Shown here: in pieces, positions 1 through 9,104 of the stretch
How positions within the stretch are numbered: position 1 is the stretch's first letter
Layout of the letters: each line of letters starts with the position of its first letter
From: Defluviitaleaceae bacterium
Lineage (GTDB): Bacteria; Bacillota; Clostridia; Lachnospirales; WQUN01
Length of the DNA stretch: 64,000 bases
Assembly (NCBI GenBank): GCA_009780185.1
Contig: WRAN01000001.1
Span: forward strand, 1 to 64,000
Direction of reading: 5' to 3'
Notes under the pieces: model-generated
Database searches by the model: none
What the model was told of the DNA's origin: nothing
The model's input: only the letters and a program-made list of their open reading frames with translations
Position numbers and translations under genes: made by a program

Positions 1-204
1 GCTATAAAAATAAGACCCATTGATGATCTTTATAGGATTAGTATCCCAAAAGAAGTAAGAGCAATTAATGGCTGGAAAGTAAATGATAACATCGGATTCT
101 ACAACTACGACGGCGTCATAATAATTGAACAAACAGGTCCGCCCAGGGTGCCGAAGAAGATAGAAGAGGCTGTGCAGCTTCATAAGTCTCAAGTCCAGGA
201 ATAA
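1..204 (+). CDS. AbrB/SpoVT-type DNA-binding regulator, 3' end only
   Basis: The reading frame is open from base 1 and ends with TAA at 202-204, giving 67 visible residues; the start lies outside the window. The visible part contains the swapped-hairpin AbrB fold pattern: IRPIDDLYRISIPKEVR followed by INGWKVNDNIGFY and a hydrophobic VIIIE strand. This matches the family layout in which a short strand, the R-I-x-I-P-K-E loop and a G-x-x-x-x-D segment form the DNA-binding dimer. Members control transition-state, sporulation or antitoxin functions; which applies here cannot be told. The roughly 20 residues after the fold are charged and not recognised. A hairpin terminator follows at 259-302. 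Confidence 0.75.
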   Translation, partial: AIKIRPIDDLYRISIPKEVRAINGWKVNDNIGFYNYDGVIIIEQTGPPRVPKKIEEAVQLHKSQVQE

Positions 205-258
205 CCTCCAGCGCGCCCACAATGCTGATGACGTAGTAAATATCATAATCAGCCCTAG

Positions 259-302
259 AAAACCCCTTAAAAAACCGATATAATGGTTTCGAAAGGGGTT
301 TT
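259..302 (+). terminator. Rho-independent terminator after the AbrB-like gene
   Basis: AAAACCCCTT at 259-268 pairs with AAGGGGTTTT at 293-302, with a 24-nt loop and a T-rich tail (TTATTATT). The right arm lies just before the likely start of the next gene, which is one reason to place that start at 328 rather than at the ATG at 283. Confidence 0.7.
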
Positions 303-327
303 ATTATTGGATTACGACAATTATACG

Positions 328-1785
328 ATGCTCCCAAGTGATTTATTTATCTGTTATTCAGATTCAGATTTGCCAAAAGTCAAGCATCTGATAGCGCGGC
401 TTGAAAAAGTCGGTTTAAGATGCTGGTTCGCTGACAGAAATAGCTTAACAGGTGGAAATGATATAAATCTCCAAATGATTGATATGTGCTCTGTGTTTTT
501 GATGGTCACATCGAGGGCAAGCAGTGGAAGTAGCAATATGCAATTTGCGGCTTCTCACGCAATGAGTCTTGGTAAGCCTCGTTTGGAGTACAAAATTGAC
601 GATGTCAGAGGGCAAGAGCAAGCAGATGCACTTCTTGGGCGGCAGTTAAGAGATTTGTTTTCTCCGGAAATTAATCAGCCGGAGCCAGATATAGAAGAAG
701 CTGGCATTGAGTCTTCTAAGGCGATGGGATTTAAGGCTTTTGTTTATATCCTGATTCTGATATTTGCTGTAACCGGCGGGGTTATGACTATACACTCTGT
801 TATCGCCACGCGGCAATTTATGTCACAGATACCCGAAGAAGGCGGGCTGCAAGAGCCAACTTTGGATGAGCAAGCGCGACAAGGGGATATGGATGCCCAG
901 TACGAACTTGGGCGTATTTTGATGATTGTACAAGATTTTAGTACGGCTACGTCTTGGTTTAGACAGGCAGCAGAGCAAGGACACAATGAAGCCATGTTGG
1001 CGCTGGCTATTAACTATCGTGACGGGATTGGTGTAAGGCGCAATCATGATCGTGCTATATTTTGGTTTTATCAAGCAGGTGAAACCCATGACCCGGAGAT
1101 ACAAGCTCATATAGGATGGCTTTACGATAGTGGGCATCTTCTTAATCAGAATTACGAGCAGGCACTTTATTGGTACTTACAGGCCGCCCGGCAAGATAAC
1201 GAGTTTTCTCAGGTACGAATTGGGGTAATGTTTTCTGTTGGCCTTGGAACAGAAGTTGATGACGAGCAAGCCGTATATTGGTATAAACGCGCTGCCGCCC
1301 AGGGTAATGCAATGGCTCAAGGCAACTTAGGCGCAAGATATGCACAAGGGCATGGCGTAGAGCAGAGCTATGAAGAGGCTGTCTACTGGTTTAACACAGC
1401 CGCTTTGCAAGGTGATACAAATTCAATGGTAAACCTTGGGATGGCTTATGAATTTGGCCTTGGAGTTGAAGAAGATTATCACCAGGCTTTACATTGGTAC
1501 CGGGAAGCTGTGGAACTTGGAAATCCAAGCGGAATAAATTTCCTTGCCGCTATGTATTTCTATGGGCGTGGTGTCACGCAGGACTTTGAAAGGGCAGCGT
1601 ACCTGTTTAAACAAATGCCTAGTACTGACTCAAGGGCAGCCTCTTATCTTGGTATGATGTATGAACACGGACTTGGGGTTCACAAGGATCACAACCAGGC
1701 TATGGAGTGGTATAAGAGAGCCGGTGAGTCTGCGCCATGGTGGGTTAGAGGCAGATCTGAGATGGTACCTCCTTTTGAGGAGTAG
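328..1785 (+). CDS. TIR-like domain / transmembrane / Sel1-repeat fusion protein
   Basis: 485 residues from ATG 328. The alternative ATG at 283 lies inside a terminator loop, and a TTG at 307 is also possible. Residues about 4-110 resemble a TIR fold: LFICYSDSD (box 1), then GLRCWFADR and a G-containing loop, then SVFLMVTSRAS and GKPRLEYKID. A hydrophobic segment at about 136-158 follows, and then about eight Sel1-like repeats to the C terminus (recurring A-x-x-x-G-x-x-Y-x-x-G-x-G-V and A-x-x-W-Y/F-x-x-A-A). Sel1 solenoids bind partner proteins. The Glu usually found in the helix after the S-rich loop of NADase TIR domains appears to be absent: the helix reads QFAASHA. A scaffolding or signalling role at the membrane is therefore more likely than NAD cleavage. 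The orientation (TIR inside, repeats outside) is an inference. No defence genes are adjacent. Confidence 0.7.
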   Translation: MLPSDLFICYSDSDLPKVKHLIARLEKVGLRCWFADRNSLTGGNDINLQMIDMCSVFLMVTSRASSGSSNMQFAASHAMSLGKPRLEYKIDDVRGQEQADALLGRQLRDLFSPEINQPEPDIEEAGIESSKAMGFKAFVYILILIFAVTGGVMTIHSVIATRQFMSQIPEEGGLQEPTLDEQARQGDMDAQYELGRILMIVQDFSTATSWFRQAAEQGHNEAMLALAINYRDGIGVRRNHDRAIFWFYQAGETHDPEIQAHIGWLYDSGHLLNQNYEQALYWYLQAARQDNEFSQVRIGVMFSVGLGTEVDDEQAVYWYKRAAAQGNAMAQGNLGARYAQGHGVEQSYEEAVYWFNTAALQGDTNSMVNLGMAYEFGLGVEEDYHQALHWYREAVELGNPSGINFLAAMYFYGRGVTQDFERAAYLFKQMPSTDSRAASYLGMMYEHGLGVHKDHNQAMEWYKRAGESAPWWVRGRSEMVPPFEE

Positions 1786-1791
1786 GAAAAT

Positions 1792-1820
1792 TTGCCTAAG
1801 ACACGTAAACTTTATATAAT
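1792..1820 (+). promoter_or_regulatory. Sigma-A-like promoter for the 1875 gene
   Basis: TTGCCT at 1792-1797 and TATAAT at 1815-1820 are separated by 17 nt, right after the stop of the TIR-Sel1 gene and about 55 nt before the next start codon. Confidence 0.55.
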
Positions 1821-1874
1821 TCGTAGAGCGGTTTTGCCGCAAAGAAAAAAGACATGATATACGGAGGGATTTAT

Positions 1875-2381
1875 TTGTTTCCATTTACAGGTGGTTTTGG
1901 TATTTTTGATGTAATGATTTTGATTGTACTAATCTTGGGTATTGTTGTTGCGGTGTTGTACTTTCTCAACAAGTGGGCAGGCAAAAGAATGTCCGACCAA
2001 CAAGAAATGGTAGAGCGTCATAAGCAAACCGCGACAATTTATGTAATAGATAAGAAAAAGGACAAGGTAACCAACGCAAATCTGCCAAAGGCCATGGCCA
2101 GCCAGATCCCACGAATGGGACGCATAATGAAGATGCCCCTAGTTAAGGCTAAAATCGGGCCCCAAATAGTGACTCTTATATGCGACAATGCGGTATTTCC
2201 TGCCCTTCCGGTAAAGAAAACAGTAACAGTAGAAATTGCAGGGGCTTACATTGTAAGCATGAAGGGCATGAAAACAAAGCAACAACTAGCAGAGCAACGA
2301 AAATCCCGCAGAAAGTCCGAAACCGGGGCCGATGAAGCCCCCAAATGGCATAGCAAGATTACTAACATATTTAAACGTTAA
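1875..2381 (+). CDS. Small membrane-anchored protein of unknown function
   Basis: 168 residues from TTG 1875. This start is chosen because GGAGGG at 1863-1868 sits 6 nt upstream; an in-frame ATG at 1854 overlaps that ribosome site. The N terminus has one strong transmembrane helix (FDVMILIVLILGIVVAVLYF), followed by a basic cytoplasmic domain of about 130 residues with strands such as TATIYVIDKKKDKV and a Lys/Arg-rich tail. Its architecture resembles uncharacterised conserved proteins of Clostridia, but I do not recognise a named family. It has its own promoter, and one of the structured repeat elements follows it. Confidence 0.6.
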   Translation: MFPFTGGFGIFDVMILIVLILGIVVAVLYFLNKWAGKRMSDQQEMVERHKQTATIYVIDKKKDKVTNANLPKAMASQIPRMGRIMKMPLVKAKIGPQIVTLICDNAVFPALPVKKTVTVEIAGAYIVSMKGMKTKQQLAEQRKSRRKSETGADEAPKWHSKITNIFKR

Positions 2382-2386
2382 TTAAA

Positions 2387-2550
2387 ACCCTTTAAAACCG
2401 TGGGGCTTCGCCCCACATCCCCAGGTTGCATGGGCGATCAACAAATGTGCTTTTTGCATTTGCGACCAGCCAGAAGCTTTTTAAAAGCTTAACCAAAACT
2501 TATAAAAAACCGCACTTTGCGCGGTTTGGGGATGGATGGTTTTAAGGGGT
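2387..2550. repeat. Structured intergenic repeat element, copy 1
   Basis: The ends are imperfect inverted repeats: ACCCTTTAAAACC at 2387-2399 and GGTTTTAAGGGGT at 2538-2550, 12 of 13 pairing. Inside are four hairpins: GTGGGGC/GCCCCAC at 2400-2416; CAAATG/CATTTG at 2442-2447 and 2457-2462, enclosed by GGTTGC (2424-2429) and GCGACC (2462-2467); AAGCTTTTTAAAAGCTT; and an AAACCGC/GCGGTTT stem. The same layout with different stem sequences recurs at 14934-15100. It lies upstream of pgcA. It could be a MITE-like mobile element or a structured transcribed leader, and the last hairpin may act as a terminator. Confidence 0.75.
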
Positions 2551-2575
2551 ATTTTATATCTAAGGGAGGATTTAT

Positions 2576-4291
2576 ATGAATTATCGCACGCAATATGATA
2601 ATTGGCTTTCACACCCACTGGTTGACCAGGATACCAAAGATGAGCTTCTAGCTATTAAAGATAATGAAAAAGAAATTGAAGACCGCTTCTTCCGTGATTT
2701 AGAATTCGGTACAGGAGGGATGCGGGGTGTACTTGGAGCCGGTAGTAATCGGCTAAATATCTATACCATTCGCAAAGCCACTCAGGGGCTTGCTAACTAT
2801 ATTTTAGCCTCAGATTCATATACGCCCGGCATGGGCGTAGCCATTGCACACGATTGCAGGCGCATGTCTCCTGAATTTTCACTCGAAGCTGCGTTGGTGC
2901 TTTCAGCCAATGGGATTAAAGCCTATGTATTCGATAGTCTTAGACCTACACCACTTCTTTCGTTCGCGGTAAGGCATCTAGGCTGCATTTCCGGGATTGT
3001 AATCACCGCAAGCCATAACCCCCCAGAATACAACGGATACAAGGTTTATTGGTCAGATGGTGGACAATGTCCCTACCCTAGAGATGAGGCAATAATTTCT
3101 GAGGTTAATAAAATCACAGATTTCTCGATGGTCAAAACCATGCAGCTTAAAGACGCGAAAGCACAAGGTCTTTACAACATAGTCCCATCAGAAGTTGATG
3201 ATGCCTTTTTCGAAAATGTGAAATCATGCTGCTTAAACCCTGATATCATCCCCGAATCAGATTTGAAAATCGTTTTTACTCCTCTACATGGAACAGGTAA
3301 TGTTGGAGTACGACGCGTCCTAAGTGAAACGGGATTCAAGCACGTATATGTAGTAGAAACGCAAACCGAACCCGATGGAGAGTTTCCAACTGTCGCCTAC
3401 CCTAACCCGGAAGATAAAGCGGCTTTTGCCCTAGCATTAGACCTCGCCAAAGAAGTAGACGCGGATATCATAATAGCCACTGACCCTGACGCGGACCGGG
3501 TCGGCGTTGCCTGTAAGCACGAAGGAGAATATATATTCCTCTCAGGAAATATGACCGGCGTTTTGCTAACTGAATATATGCTTTCTGAAAGGGCTGATCT
3601 TCCTAAGAATGGAGCGGTAATCTCTACAATCGTATCCACCAATATGACCCGTGCCATCGCCAAAGCTTATGATATGGACTATTTTGAAGTGCTTACAGGA
3701 TTTAAATATATCGGTGAAATGATTAAGCAATTTGAAGAAACAGGGAATCACACATATATCCTGGGCTTTGAGGAAAGCTATGGCTATCTTACAGGCACAT
3801 ACGCAAGAGATAAAGACGCAATTGCCGCCAGTTTACTGGTATGCGAAGCAGCAGCGTATTATCGCAAGCAAGGCCTTAATCTCTACCAAGTACTGCTTGG
3901 ACTATATAAGAAATATGGTCTATACAAAGAAAAAATTGCTTCCATTACGATGAAAGGCATTGAAGGCCTAAACGATATTAAACGTATAATGACTGATCTA
4001 AGAACTACACCACCTATGACCCTTGGCGGCTCAAGCCTTATTCAAGCAAGAGATTATCTAACTGATACAGCTAAATGCATAAAATCAGGAGTTACAAAAA
4101 AAACAGGCCTCCCTATATCCAATGTACTATACTTCGCCATGGAAGACGGGTCATGGGCGTGTATACGCCCTTCCGGAACAGAACCCAAAATCAAGCTATA
4201 CGTAGGCGTAGCAATGGGCAGAAGCGCAACCTTCCAAGAAGCGGATGAGAAACTCACAGCCTTAATCAATGATCTAAAATCATATATATAA
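2576..4291 (+). CDS. pgcA: Alpha-phosphoglucomutase / phosphomannomutase
   Basis: 571 residues, the normal length of the Gram-positive PgcA-type alpha-D-phosphohexomutase, which interconverts glucose-6-phosphate and glucose-1-phosphate in the cytosol. All four active-site loops are visible: TASHNP with phosphoserine 146, the metal-binding DPDADR at 303-308, the sugar-binding GFEESYG at 397-403, and the phosphate-binding RPSGTEPK near 530. GGGAGGA lies 7 nt before ATG 2576. The next gene is a lipid-type glycosyltransferase, so glucose-1-phosphate made here (through UDP-glucose, whose synthase is not in the window) plausibly feeds glycolipid or cell-wall glycan synthesis, as PgcA does in Bacillus. 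Confidence 0.93.
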   Translation: MNYRTQYDNWLSHPLVDQDTKDELLAIKDNEKEIEDRFFRDLEFGTGGMRGVLGAGSNRLNIYTIRKATQGLANYILASDSYTPGMGVAIAHDCRRMSPEFSLEAALVLSANGIKAYVFDSLRPTPLLSFAVRHLGCISGIVITASHNPPEYNGYKVYWSDGGQCPYPRDEAIISEVNKITDFSMVKTMQLKDAKAQGLYNIVPSEVDDAFFENVKSCCLNPDIIPESDLKIVFTPLHGTGNVGVRRVLSETGFKHVYVVETQTEPDGEFPTVAYPNPEDKAAFALALDLAKEVDADIIIATDPDADRVGVACKHEGEYIFLSGNMTGVLLTEYMLSERADLPKNGAVISTIVSTNMTRAIAKAYDMDYFEVLTGFKYIGEMIKQFEETGNHTYILGFEESYGYLTGTYARDKDAIAASLLVCEAAAYYRKQGLNLYQVLLGLYKKYGLYKEKIASITMKGIEGLNDIKRIMTDLRTTPPMTLGGSSLIQARDYLTDTAKCIKSGVTKKTGLPISNVLYFAMEDGSWACIRPSGTEPKIKLYVGVAMGRSATFQEADEKLTALINDLKSYI

Positions 4292-4319
4292 GCGCAAGGC
4301 CCCATTAAAAGGAGCACAA

Positions 4320-5474
4320 ATGAATATAGGTTTATTTACAGATATGTACTACCCCAGGATTAGCGGCGTTGTGACCTCGGCGCAGATGCTGCAAGCCGAG
4401 CTTACAAAGCTTGGACACAGGGTATATATTTTTACAACTACAGATCCAGAGGCTCCTACCTTTGAATCTAAGGTATTTAGGCTGCCAAGTGTCCCACTGT
4501 TTTTCTTGAAAGACACGCATCGCATGGCTTTTTTTTATCCACCCCATCTTATATATAAGGCCAGGAAGTTAAAGCTTGATGTGATTCACACTTATACTGA
4601 GTTTAGCCTTGGTTTCTTTGGCAAGCTTTTAAGTAAGATGTACAGCATACCTATGGTGCATACCTATCACACTATGTATGAGGATTATGTACACTATATC
4701 GCCAACGGAAGACTAATAACAAGAAGAGGCGCCCAGCGGTATAGCCGGGTTTTTTGTAACCGTGCAGACGCGGTTATTGCCCCAACAGATACAACGGCAA
4801 CATATTTAAAAAATATTGGCGTACAAAAGGAAATTCATACAATCCCTACAGGGCTTGATTTTATGCCCTTTAGCCCAGCACGATTTTCTTCAAAGGATTT
4901 AGCAAAAACCCGTACAGAGTTAGGACTTAAACCAGATGATAAAGTGATATCTGTAATAGGTCGCGTAGCAAAGGAAAAAAGCCTGGATGTGCTTATCGAA
5001 ATGATGCCAAAACTCCTTTCCATGGTTCCAAGTGCCAAAATGCTGATTGTCGGAGATGGCCCTGTTAGGGGAGAGCTGACAGCCCAGGCAAAACGCCTTG
5101 GAGTATACGAATCTGTAATTTTTGCTGGCTTAAAGCCGTGGGCAGATATCCCTAAGTACTATGCAATAGGAGATGTTTTTGCCACAGCTTCTACTTCCGA
5201 AACCCAGGGCCTTACCTATATCGAAGCCATGGCTGCCAGACTCCCTGTTGTAATAAAAAAAGACCCGGCCTTTCTTGGCCTAGTAAGGCACAAAGAAACC
5301 GGGTTTATTTTTGAAGAGGATCATGAAGCCGCTGACACAGTTGCATATGTGTTAAATAATCCTGATTTTGCTAAAAGAGTGGCCAGGCGGGCCTATGCGG
5401 CTGCCCAGCCATTATCAGCCGAGGTATTTGGGTTAGAACTTGAGGCAGTATACCGTGAGGTTTGCGGCTACTAA
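4320..5474 (+). CDS. GT4 glycosyltransferase, diacylglycerol glucosyltransferase type
   Basis: 384 residues with a two-lobed GT-B fold. The N-terminal lobe begins MNIGLFTDMYYPRISGV, the usual acceptor-side pattern, followed by HTYTEFSLGFFGK and PMVHTYHTMYEDY. The C-terminal lobe has a VIGRVAKEKSLDVL strand-helix and the nucleotide-sugar signature ASTSETQGLTYIEAMA (E-x7-E). This is typical of GT4 enzymes close to 1,2-diacylglycerol 3-glucosyltransferases, which make membrane glucolipids at the inner leaflet. The spacing from pgcA is 28 nt with AAAGGAG before the ATG, so co-expression is likely. The exact sugar and acceptor are inferred from resemblance only. Confidence 0.8.
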   Translation: MNIGLFTDMYYPRISGVVTSAQMLQAELTKLGHRVYIFTTTDPEAPTFESKVFRLPSVPLFFLKDTHRMAFFYPPHLIYKARKLKLDVIHTYTEFSLGFFGKLLSKMYSIPMVHTYHTMYEDYVHYIANGRLITRRGAQRYSRVFCNRADAVIAPTDTTATYLKNIGVQKEIHTIPTGLDFMPFSPARFSSKDLAKTRTELGLKPDDKVISVIGRVAKEKSLDVLIEMMPKLLSMVPSAKMLIVGDGPVRGELTAQAKRLGVYESVIFAGLKPWADIPKYYAIGDVFATASTSETQGLTYIEAMAARLPVVIKKDPAFLGLVRHKETGFIFEEDHEAADTVAYVLNNPDFAKRVARRAYAAAQPLSAEVFGLELEAVYREVCGY

Positions 5475-5492
5475 GAACTAAGGAGAACCGGG

Positions 5493-7319
5493 ATGAAAAG
5501 ATTCACCATTAATAATATAAAAATTCATTTTTGGGATTTTATCATTCTTCCAATGAGGATTTCACCGGGTTGCATGTTGATCAAAACAACAAACCGCATT
5601 ATCACGGCTTTAATACCGGCGATGCAGGTATATGTAACTGCACGGTTTATTGACACTGCAATATCTTACTTTACTGGCACTGCTGATATTAGCGAAATCA
5701 TTTTACCCATGGGGCTAATTTTGCTGATAATGATATATACCCACATGCAAACTGCATTAATGTCTTTTGTCGACGGAATATTCACACTAAATCTAACAAA
5801 GGCCCTACGCGAAGCGCTTATAGATAAGCGCGCCCGTTTAAGCTACCGCCATATAGAAGACAATGACTCCTGGAATCTTATATCCAGAGTGTGTAAGGAA
5901 CCGGAGCGGGATATTATCGGCGGCATCAACAATGCGTATACGCTGATTGCAATTGCAGTAAGGATAATCTCTGTTTTAACCGTCATTTTGACACAAATAT
6001 GGTGGCTGGCTCTGCTGGTACTAGCCATGACGATACCACTTGCATTTCTGTCTAAAAAGAGCGGCGAAAAGCAGCACATCGCCGATGTGCAGGCCGCAAA
6101 GCACGAACGGCGTGCGGATTATCTTTCCCAGATACTATCCGACCGTGAAACGGTGGAAGAGCGTAGCTTATTTGGCTATAGTGATGCAGTTAATACAAAA
6201 TGGTCGGAACAATTTCTACACGCACATACAGCAAGAATGAAAGCCGCAAGCAGGTTTACGGCACAAAGAGCCGGTGCCGGCTCAGTAACACTGCTGGTTT
6301 CGTCTATCTTGGTTGGTTTTATGCTTATTCCTTTATCGAGGCAAGAAATGACACCAGGGATGTTTATAGGCTTAGCGACTGCTGTAGTGGCACTAGTCGA
6401 GGTTATGGGAACTTTCATGGTGTATGCGATTTCTAATATATCCAGGCAATACGGTAAATTAAAGGACATAGAATCCCTTGGTGCCCTTAGTCAGCAAGAA
6501 GGGGCACTTGACGCGCCTTCGGATAGAGGTGCCGTAAAGCTGGAACGCATTGAATTCAAAAATGTGAGCTTTACATATCCCGGAAACGAAAAAAAGATTC
6601 TCAATGACTTCTCCTTAGTGATGGAAGGCGGGAAACAATATGCCTTTGCAGGTGTCAATGGTGCTGGTAAGACAACTATAACCAAGCTTCTTACAGGATT
6701 GTATGATAACTACGAAGGCGATATATTTATCAATGGACGCAATCTCAGGAAGTATGAACTACGCGAAATAAAAGCCATGTTTTCTGTGGTTTATCAGGAT
6801 TTTGCAAGATACTCCATATCACTGGCCGAAAATATTAAGCTTGGCGATGTAAACCAAGACGACGATGAGCGTATGAAATGGGCAGCAAATCTTATAGGGA
6901 TTGACAACAGCGTAGAACAATTACCCAAAGGATATGAGACTAATCTTGGAAAAATACGCCCAGGCGGGGTAGATATGTCAGGAGGACAATGGCAGCGTAT
7001 AGCCATTGCTCGCACACTTTATGGCGACGCACCAATGCAAATATTGGACGAACCTACAGCGGCACTGGACCCTGTGGCAGAAAGTGAAGTATATAAACTT
7101 TTTTCAGAAATAAGCAAAGGGCGTTCCACTTTATTTATAACCCACCGTCTGGGTGCGGCTCGTATGGCTGATGAAATTGTAGTTATTGACAGCGGTAGAG
7201 TTGCAGAAATGGGAAGTCATGCCCAACTGATGTCCAAAAACGGCATTTATGCCGAAATGTTCGAAAACCAAAGAAGCTGGTATGCAAAGCCTTCAGAAAG
7301 CGAGGGCGTTTTAATATGA
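5493..7319 (+). CDS. ABC exporter half-transporter, first of a heterodimer
   Basis: 608 residues: an N-terminal membrane domain with about six hydrophobic segments (to about 330) fused to an ATPase domain. Visible motifs are Walker A GVNGAGKTT (about 386-394), signature SGGQWQR (about 494), Walker B with catalytic Glu QILDEPTAALDP (about 515) and the H-loop ITHRLG (about 548), so the ATPase looks complete. AAGGAG precedes the ATG. The stop overlaps the next gene's start by 4 nt (ATGA), indicating a translationally coupled heterodimer. This subfamily exports peptides, drugs or lipids. No precursor peptide or modification enzyme is adjacent, so the cargo is unknown; the glycolipid glycosyltransferase 18 nt upstream makes a lipid-linked substrate conceivable. 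Confidence 0.85.
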   Translation: MKRFTINNIKIHFWDFIILPMRISPGCMLIKTTNRIITALIPAMQVYVTARFIDTAISYFTGTADISEIILPMGLILLIMIYTHMQTALMSFVDGIFTLNLTKALREALIDKRARLSYRHIEDNDSWNLISRVCKEPERDIIGGINNAYTLIAIAVRIISVLTVILTQIWWLALLVLAMTIPLAFLSKKSGEKQHIADVQAAKHERRADYLSQILSDRETVEERSLFGYSDAVNTKWSEQFLHAHTARMKAASRFTAQRAGAGSVTLLVSSILVGFMLIPLSRQEMTPGMFIGLATAVVALVEVMGTFMVYAISNISRQYGKLKDIESLGALSQQEGALDAPSDRGAVKLERIEFKNVSFTYPGNEKKILNDFSLVMEGGKQYAFAGVNGAGKTTITKLLTGLYDNYEGDIFINGRNLRKYELREIKAMFSVVYQDFARYSISLAENIKLGDVNQDDDERMKWAANLIGIDNSVEQLPKGYETNLGKIRPGGVDMSGGQWQRIAIARTLYGDAPMQILDEPTAALDPVAESEVYKLFSEISKGRSTLFITHRLGAARMADEIVVIDSGRVAEMGSHAQLMSKNGIYAEMFENQRSWYAKPSESEGVLI

Positions 7320-9091
7320 AAAGCAAATATGGTCTTTGGCATGTTTTAAGACTTGTTACCCCAAAGCTCTTTTTCGCGGGTAAGATACGTTTTCTGATAT
7401 TGATACTACTCTATCTTGGTTGTGCGGGGCTCTTGGTTGGAGAGGTCATATCTCAGCAATTACTGTTCGATGCAGGCGCGGCATTGTATGAAGGCACAGT
7501 GGGGTTAATGACTGCATTTATTGCCTTGGGTGTGATGGCAGCAGTGTTTATAACAAACAAAGCACTGACGCCGATTTCTCACTACATGAGCCATTTTTTA
7601 ATCAATAAAATGCTGGGGCAGGAAAAAAGCAAAATCCACAAAAAAATATCACGTCTTTCTCCAGAGGTATTTGAAGATACTTCATCTCTGGACACAATAA
7701 ATAAAGCCCATGAGGGCTGTCTCAATGCAGGCGCCATGGCCAATATGACAATATACATGCTAACATTTCACGCGGCTTACTTCGCGATGATGAGCGCTTA
7801 TTTGTTTTCGCTTAGTCCTGTGCTTGCGCTGTCGGTTATTTTTATTTTTATCCCTATGGCGCTTGGGCAGGTTATAACCGCGAAAATTTATATAAAACAG
7901 GAAAATGCCGCAGCACCCATCAGGCGCGAGTTTGATTATTATGAGCGCTGTATGACCGACAGAGAATTTTTCAAGGAAACACGGATACTAGGCGGCTTTT
8001 CAATTTTTATGGATATGTTTACGAATGCGCTTAAAAAGATGCAAAAAATACAGCGCATCTCCAACAGAAAAGACGCCCTTGTGGTCACAGTAACATCATT
8101 GCTTACCGTTATTGGATACGGCGGGGTTTTATACCTTTTGTTAAACGCCATAATAGGCGGGGTTATTGGTATAGGAGCCTTTGCGGCGGTCTTTGCCTCG
8201 ATATTTAGAATCAGAGATATGATGGACGGGGTTATAAATGAGTTCCGCTTCGTAAGCCGCAGTATGGGAAGCGTAGGCAACTATCTGGATTTTCTTGCTT
8301 TACCAGAAGTCAAAACAAGCGGGAAGGCTAAGGAAGCCGGAGATATTGAACTTAAAGATCTCTGCTTCCGCTACCCTAATGCCGAAGCGGAAGCGATTAA
8401 AGACATTAGTCTGACGGTTAAAAAGGGTACGACCATTGCCGTCGTGGGTGAAAATGGTTCGGGGAAATCTACATTGATGAGGCTGATAATTGGGCTGTAT
8501 CATGCGTCCTCGGGCGAGGTTCTTCACGGTGGGGTAAATATACAAGATATTCCGTTAAGCGAGCTTTATCAAAGAAGCACCGCTGTATTTCAAAAATACC
8601 AACGATATCAGATGCTCCTTAGCGAAAACATAAGCATTAGCGATATATCCACTAAAGCAAATGAAGAGATTCTTGACCGCGTGTGCGAAGAAGCAGGTGT
8701 TGAGCCTGAGTCAAACACTTTTCCTGATGGATATTCGACAATGCTTTCACGGGAATTTGATGGTGTAGACCTCTCTGGCGGCCAGTGGCAACGGATATCA
8801 ATTGCAAGAGGTCTGTTCCGGGCTCACGATATGATTGTGTTGGACGAACCTACTGCCGCTATAGACCCCGTAGAGGAAACACGCATATATAACCGCTTTG
8901 CCGAAATCGCTAAAGATAAGACCGCATTTATAGTCACCCATAGACTGGGCTCTGTGCGGCTTGTGGATCGTATCTTAGTGTTAAAAAATGGCCGATTAGT
9001 AGAAGATGGGAATCATGATAGACTACTAGCCGCAGATGGCGAGTACGCCCGCTTGTATAAGTCGCAAGAACAGTGGTATGACAACTCTTGA
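7316..9091 (+). CDS. ABC exporter half-transporter, second of a heterodimer
   Basis: 591 residues with the same layout as the upstream partner: a transmembrane domain to about 320, Walker A GENGSGKST (about 376-384), signature LSGGQWQR (about 484), Walker B IVLDEPTAAIDP (about 507) and the H-loop VTHRLG (about 539). Both halves keep the catalytic Glu after Walker B, so there is no obvious degenerate site of the kind seen in many heterodimeric exporters. It starts inside the stop of the first half and is convergent with argJ only 13 nt downstream; no clear hairpin terminator is visible between them. Confidence 0.85.
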   Translation: MKSKYGLWHVLRLVTPKLFFAGKIRFLILILLYLGCAGLLVGEVISQQLLFDAGAALYEGTVGLMTAFIALGVMAAVFITNKALTPISHYMSHFLINKMLGQEKSKIHKKISRLSPEVFEDTSSLDTINKAHEGCLNAGAMANMTIYMLTFHAAYFAMMSAYLFSLSPVLALSVIFIFIPMALGQVITAKIYIKQENAAAPIRREFDYYERCMTDREFFKETRILGGFSIFMDMFTNALKKMQKIQRISNRKDALVVTVTSLLTVIGYGGVLYLLLNAIIGGVIGIGAFAAVFASIFRIRDMMDGVINEFRFVSRSMGSVGNYLDFLALPEVKTSGKAKEAGDIELKDLCFRYPNAEAEAIKDISLTVKKGTTIAVVGENGSGKSTLMRLIIGLYHASSGEVLHGGVNIQDIPLSELYQRSTAVFQKYQRYQMLLSENISISDISTKANEEILDRVCEEAGVEPESNTFPDGYSTMLSREFDGVDLSGGQWQRISIARGLFRAHDMIVLDEPTAAIDPVEETRIYNRFAEIAKDKTAFIVTHRLGSVRLVDRILVLKNGRLVEDGNHDRLLAADGEYARLYKSQEQWYDNS

Positions 9092-9104
9092 AAAGATGCA
9101 ATCT

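Noticed and set aside
5493-9091. Lantibiotic or bacteriocin export locus
   Set aside because: The exporter pair has no peptidase domain, precursor peptide or modification enzyme around it.
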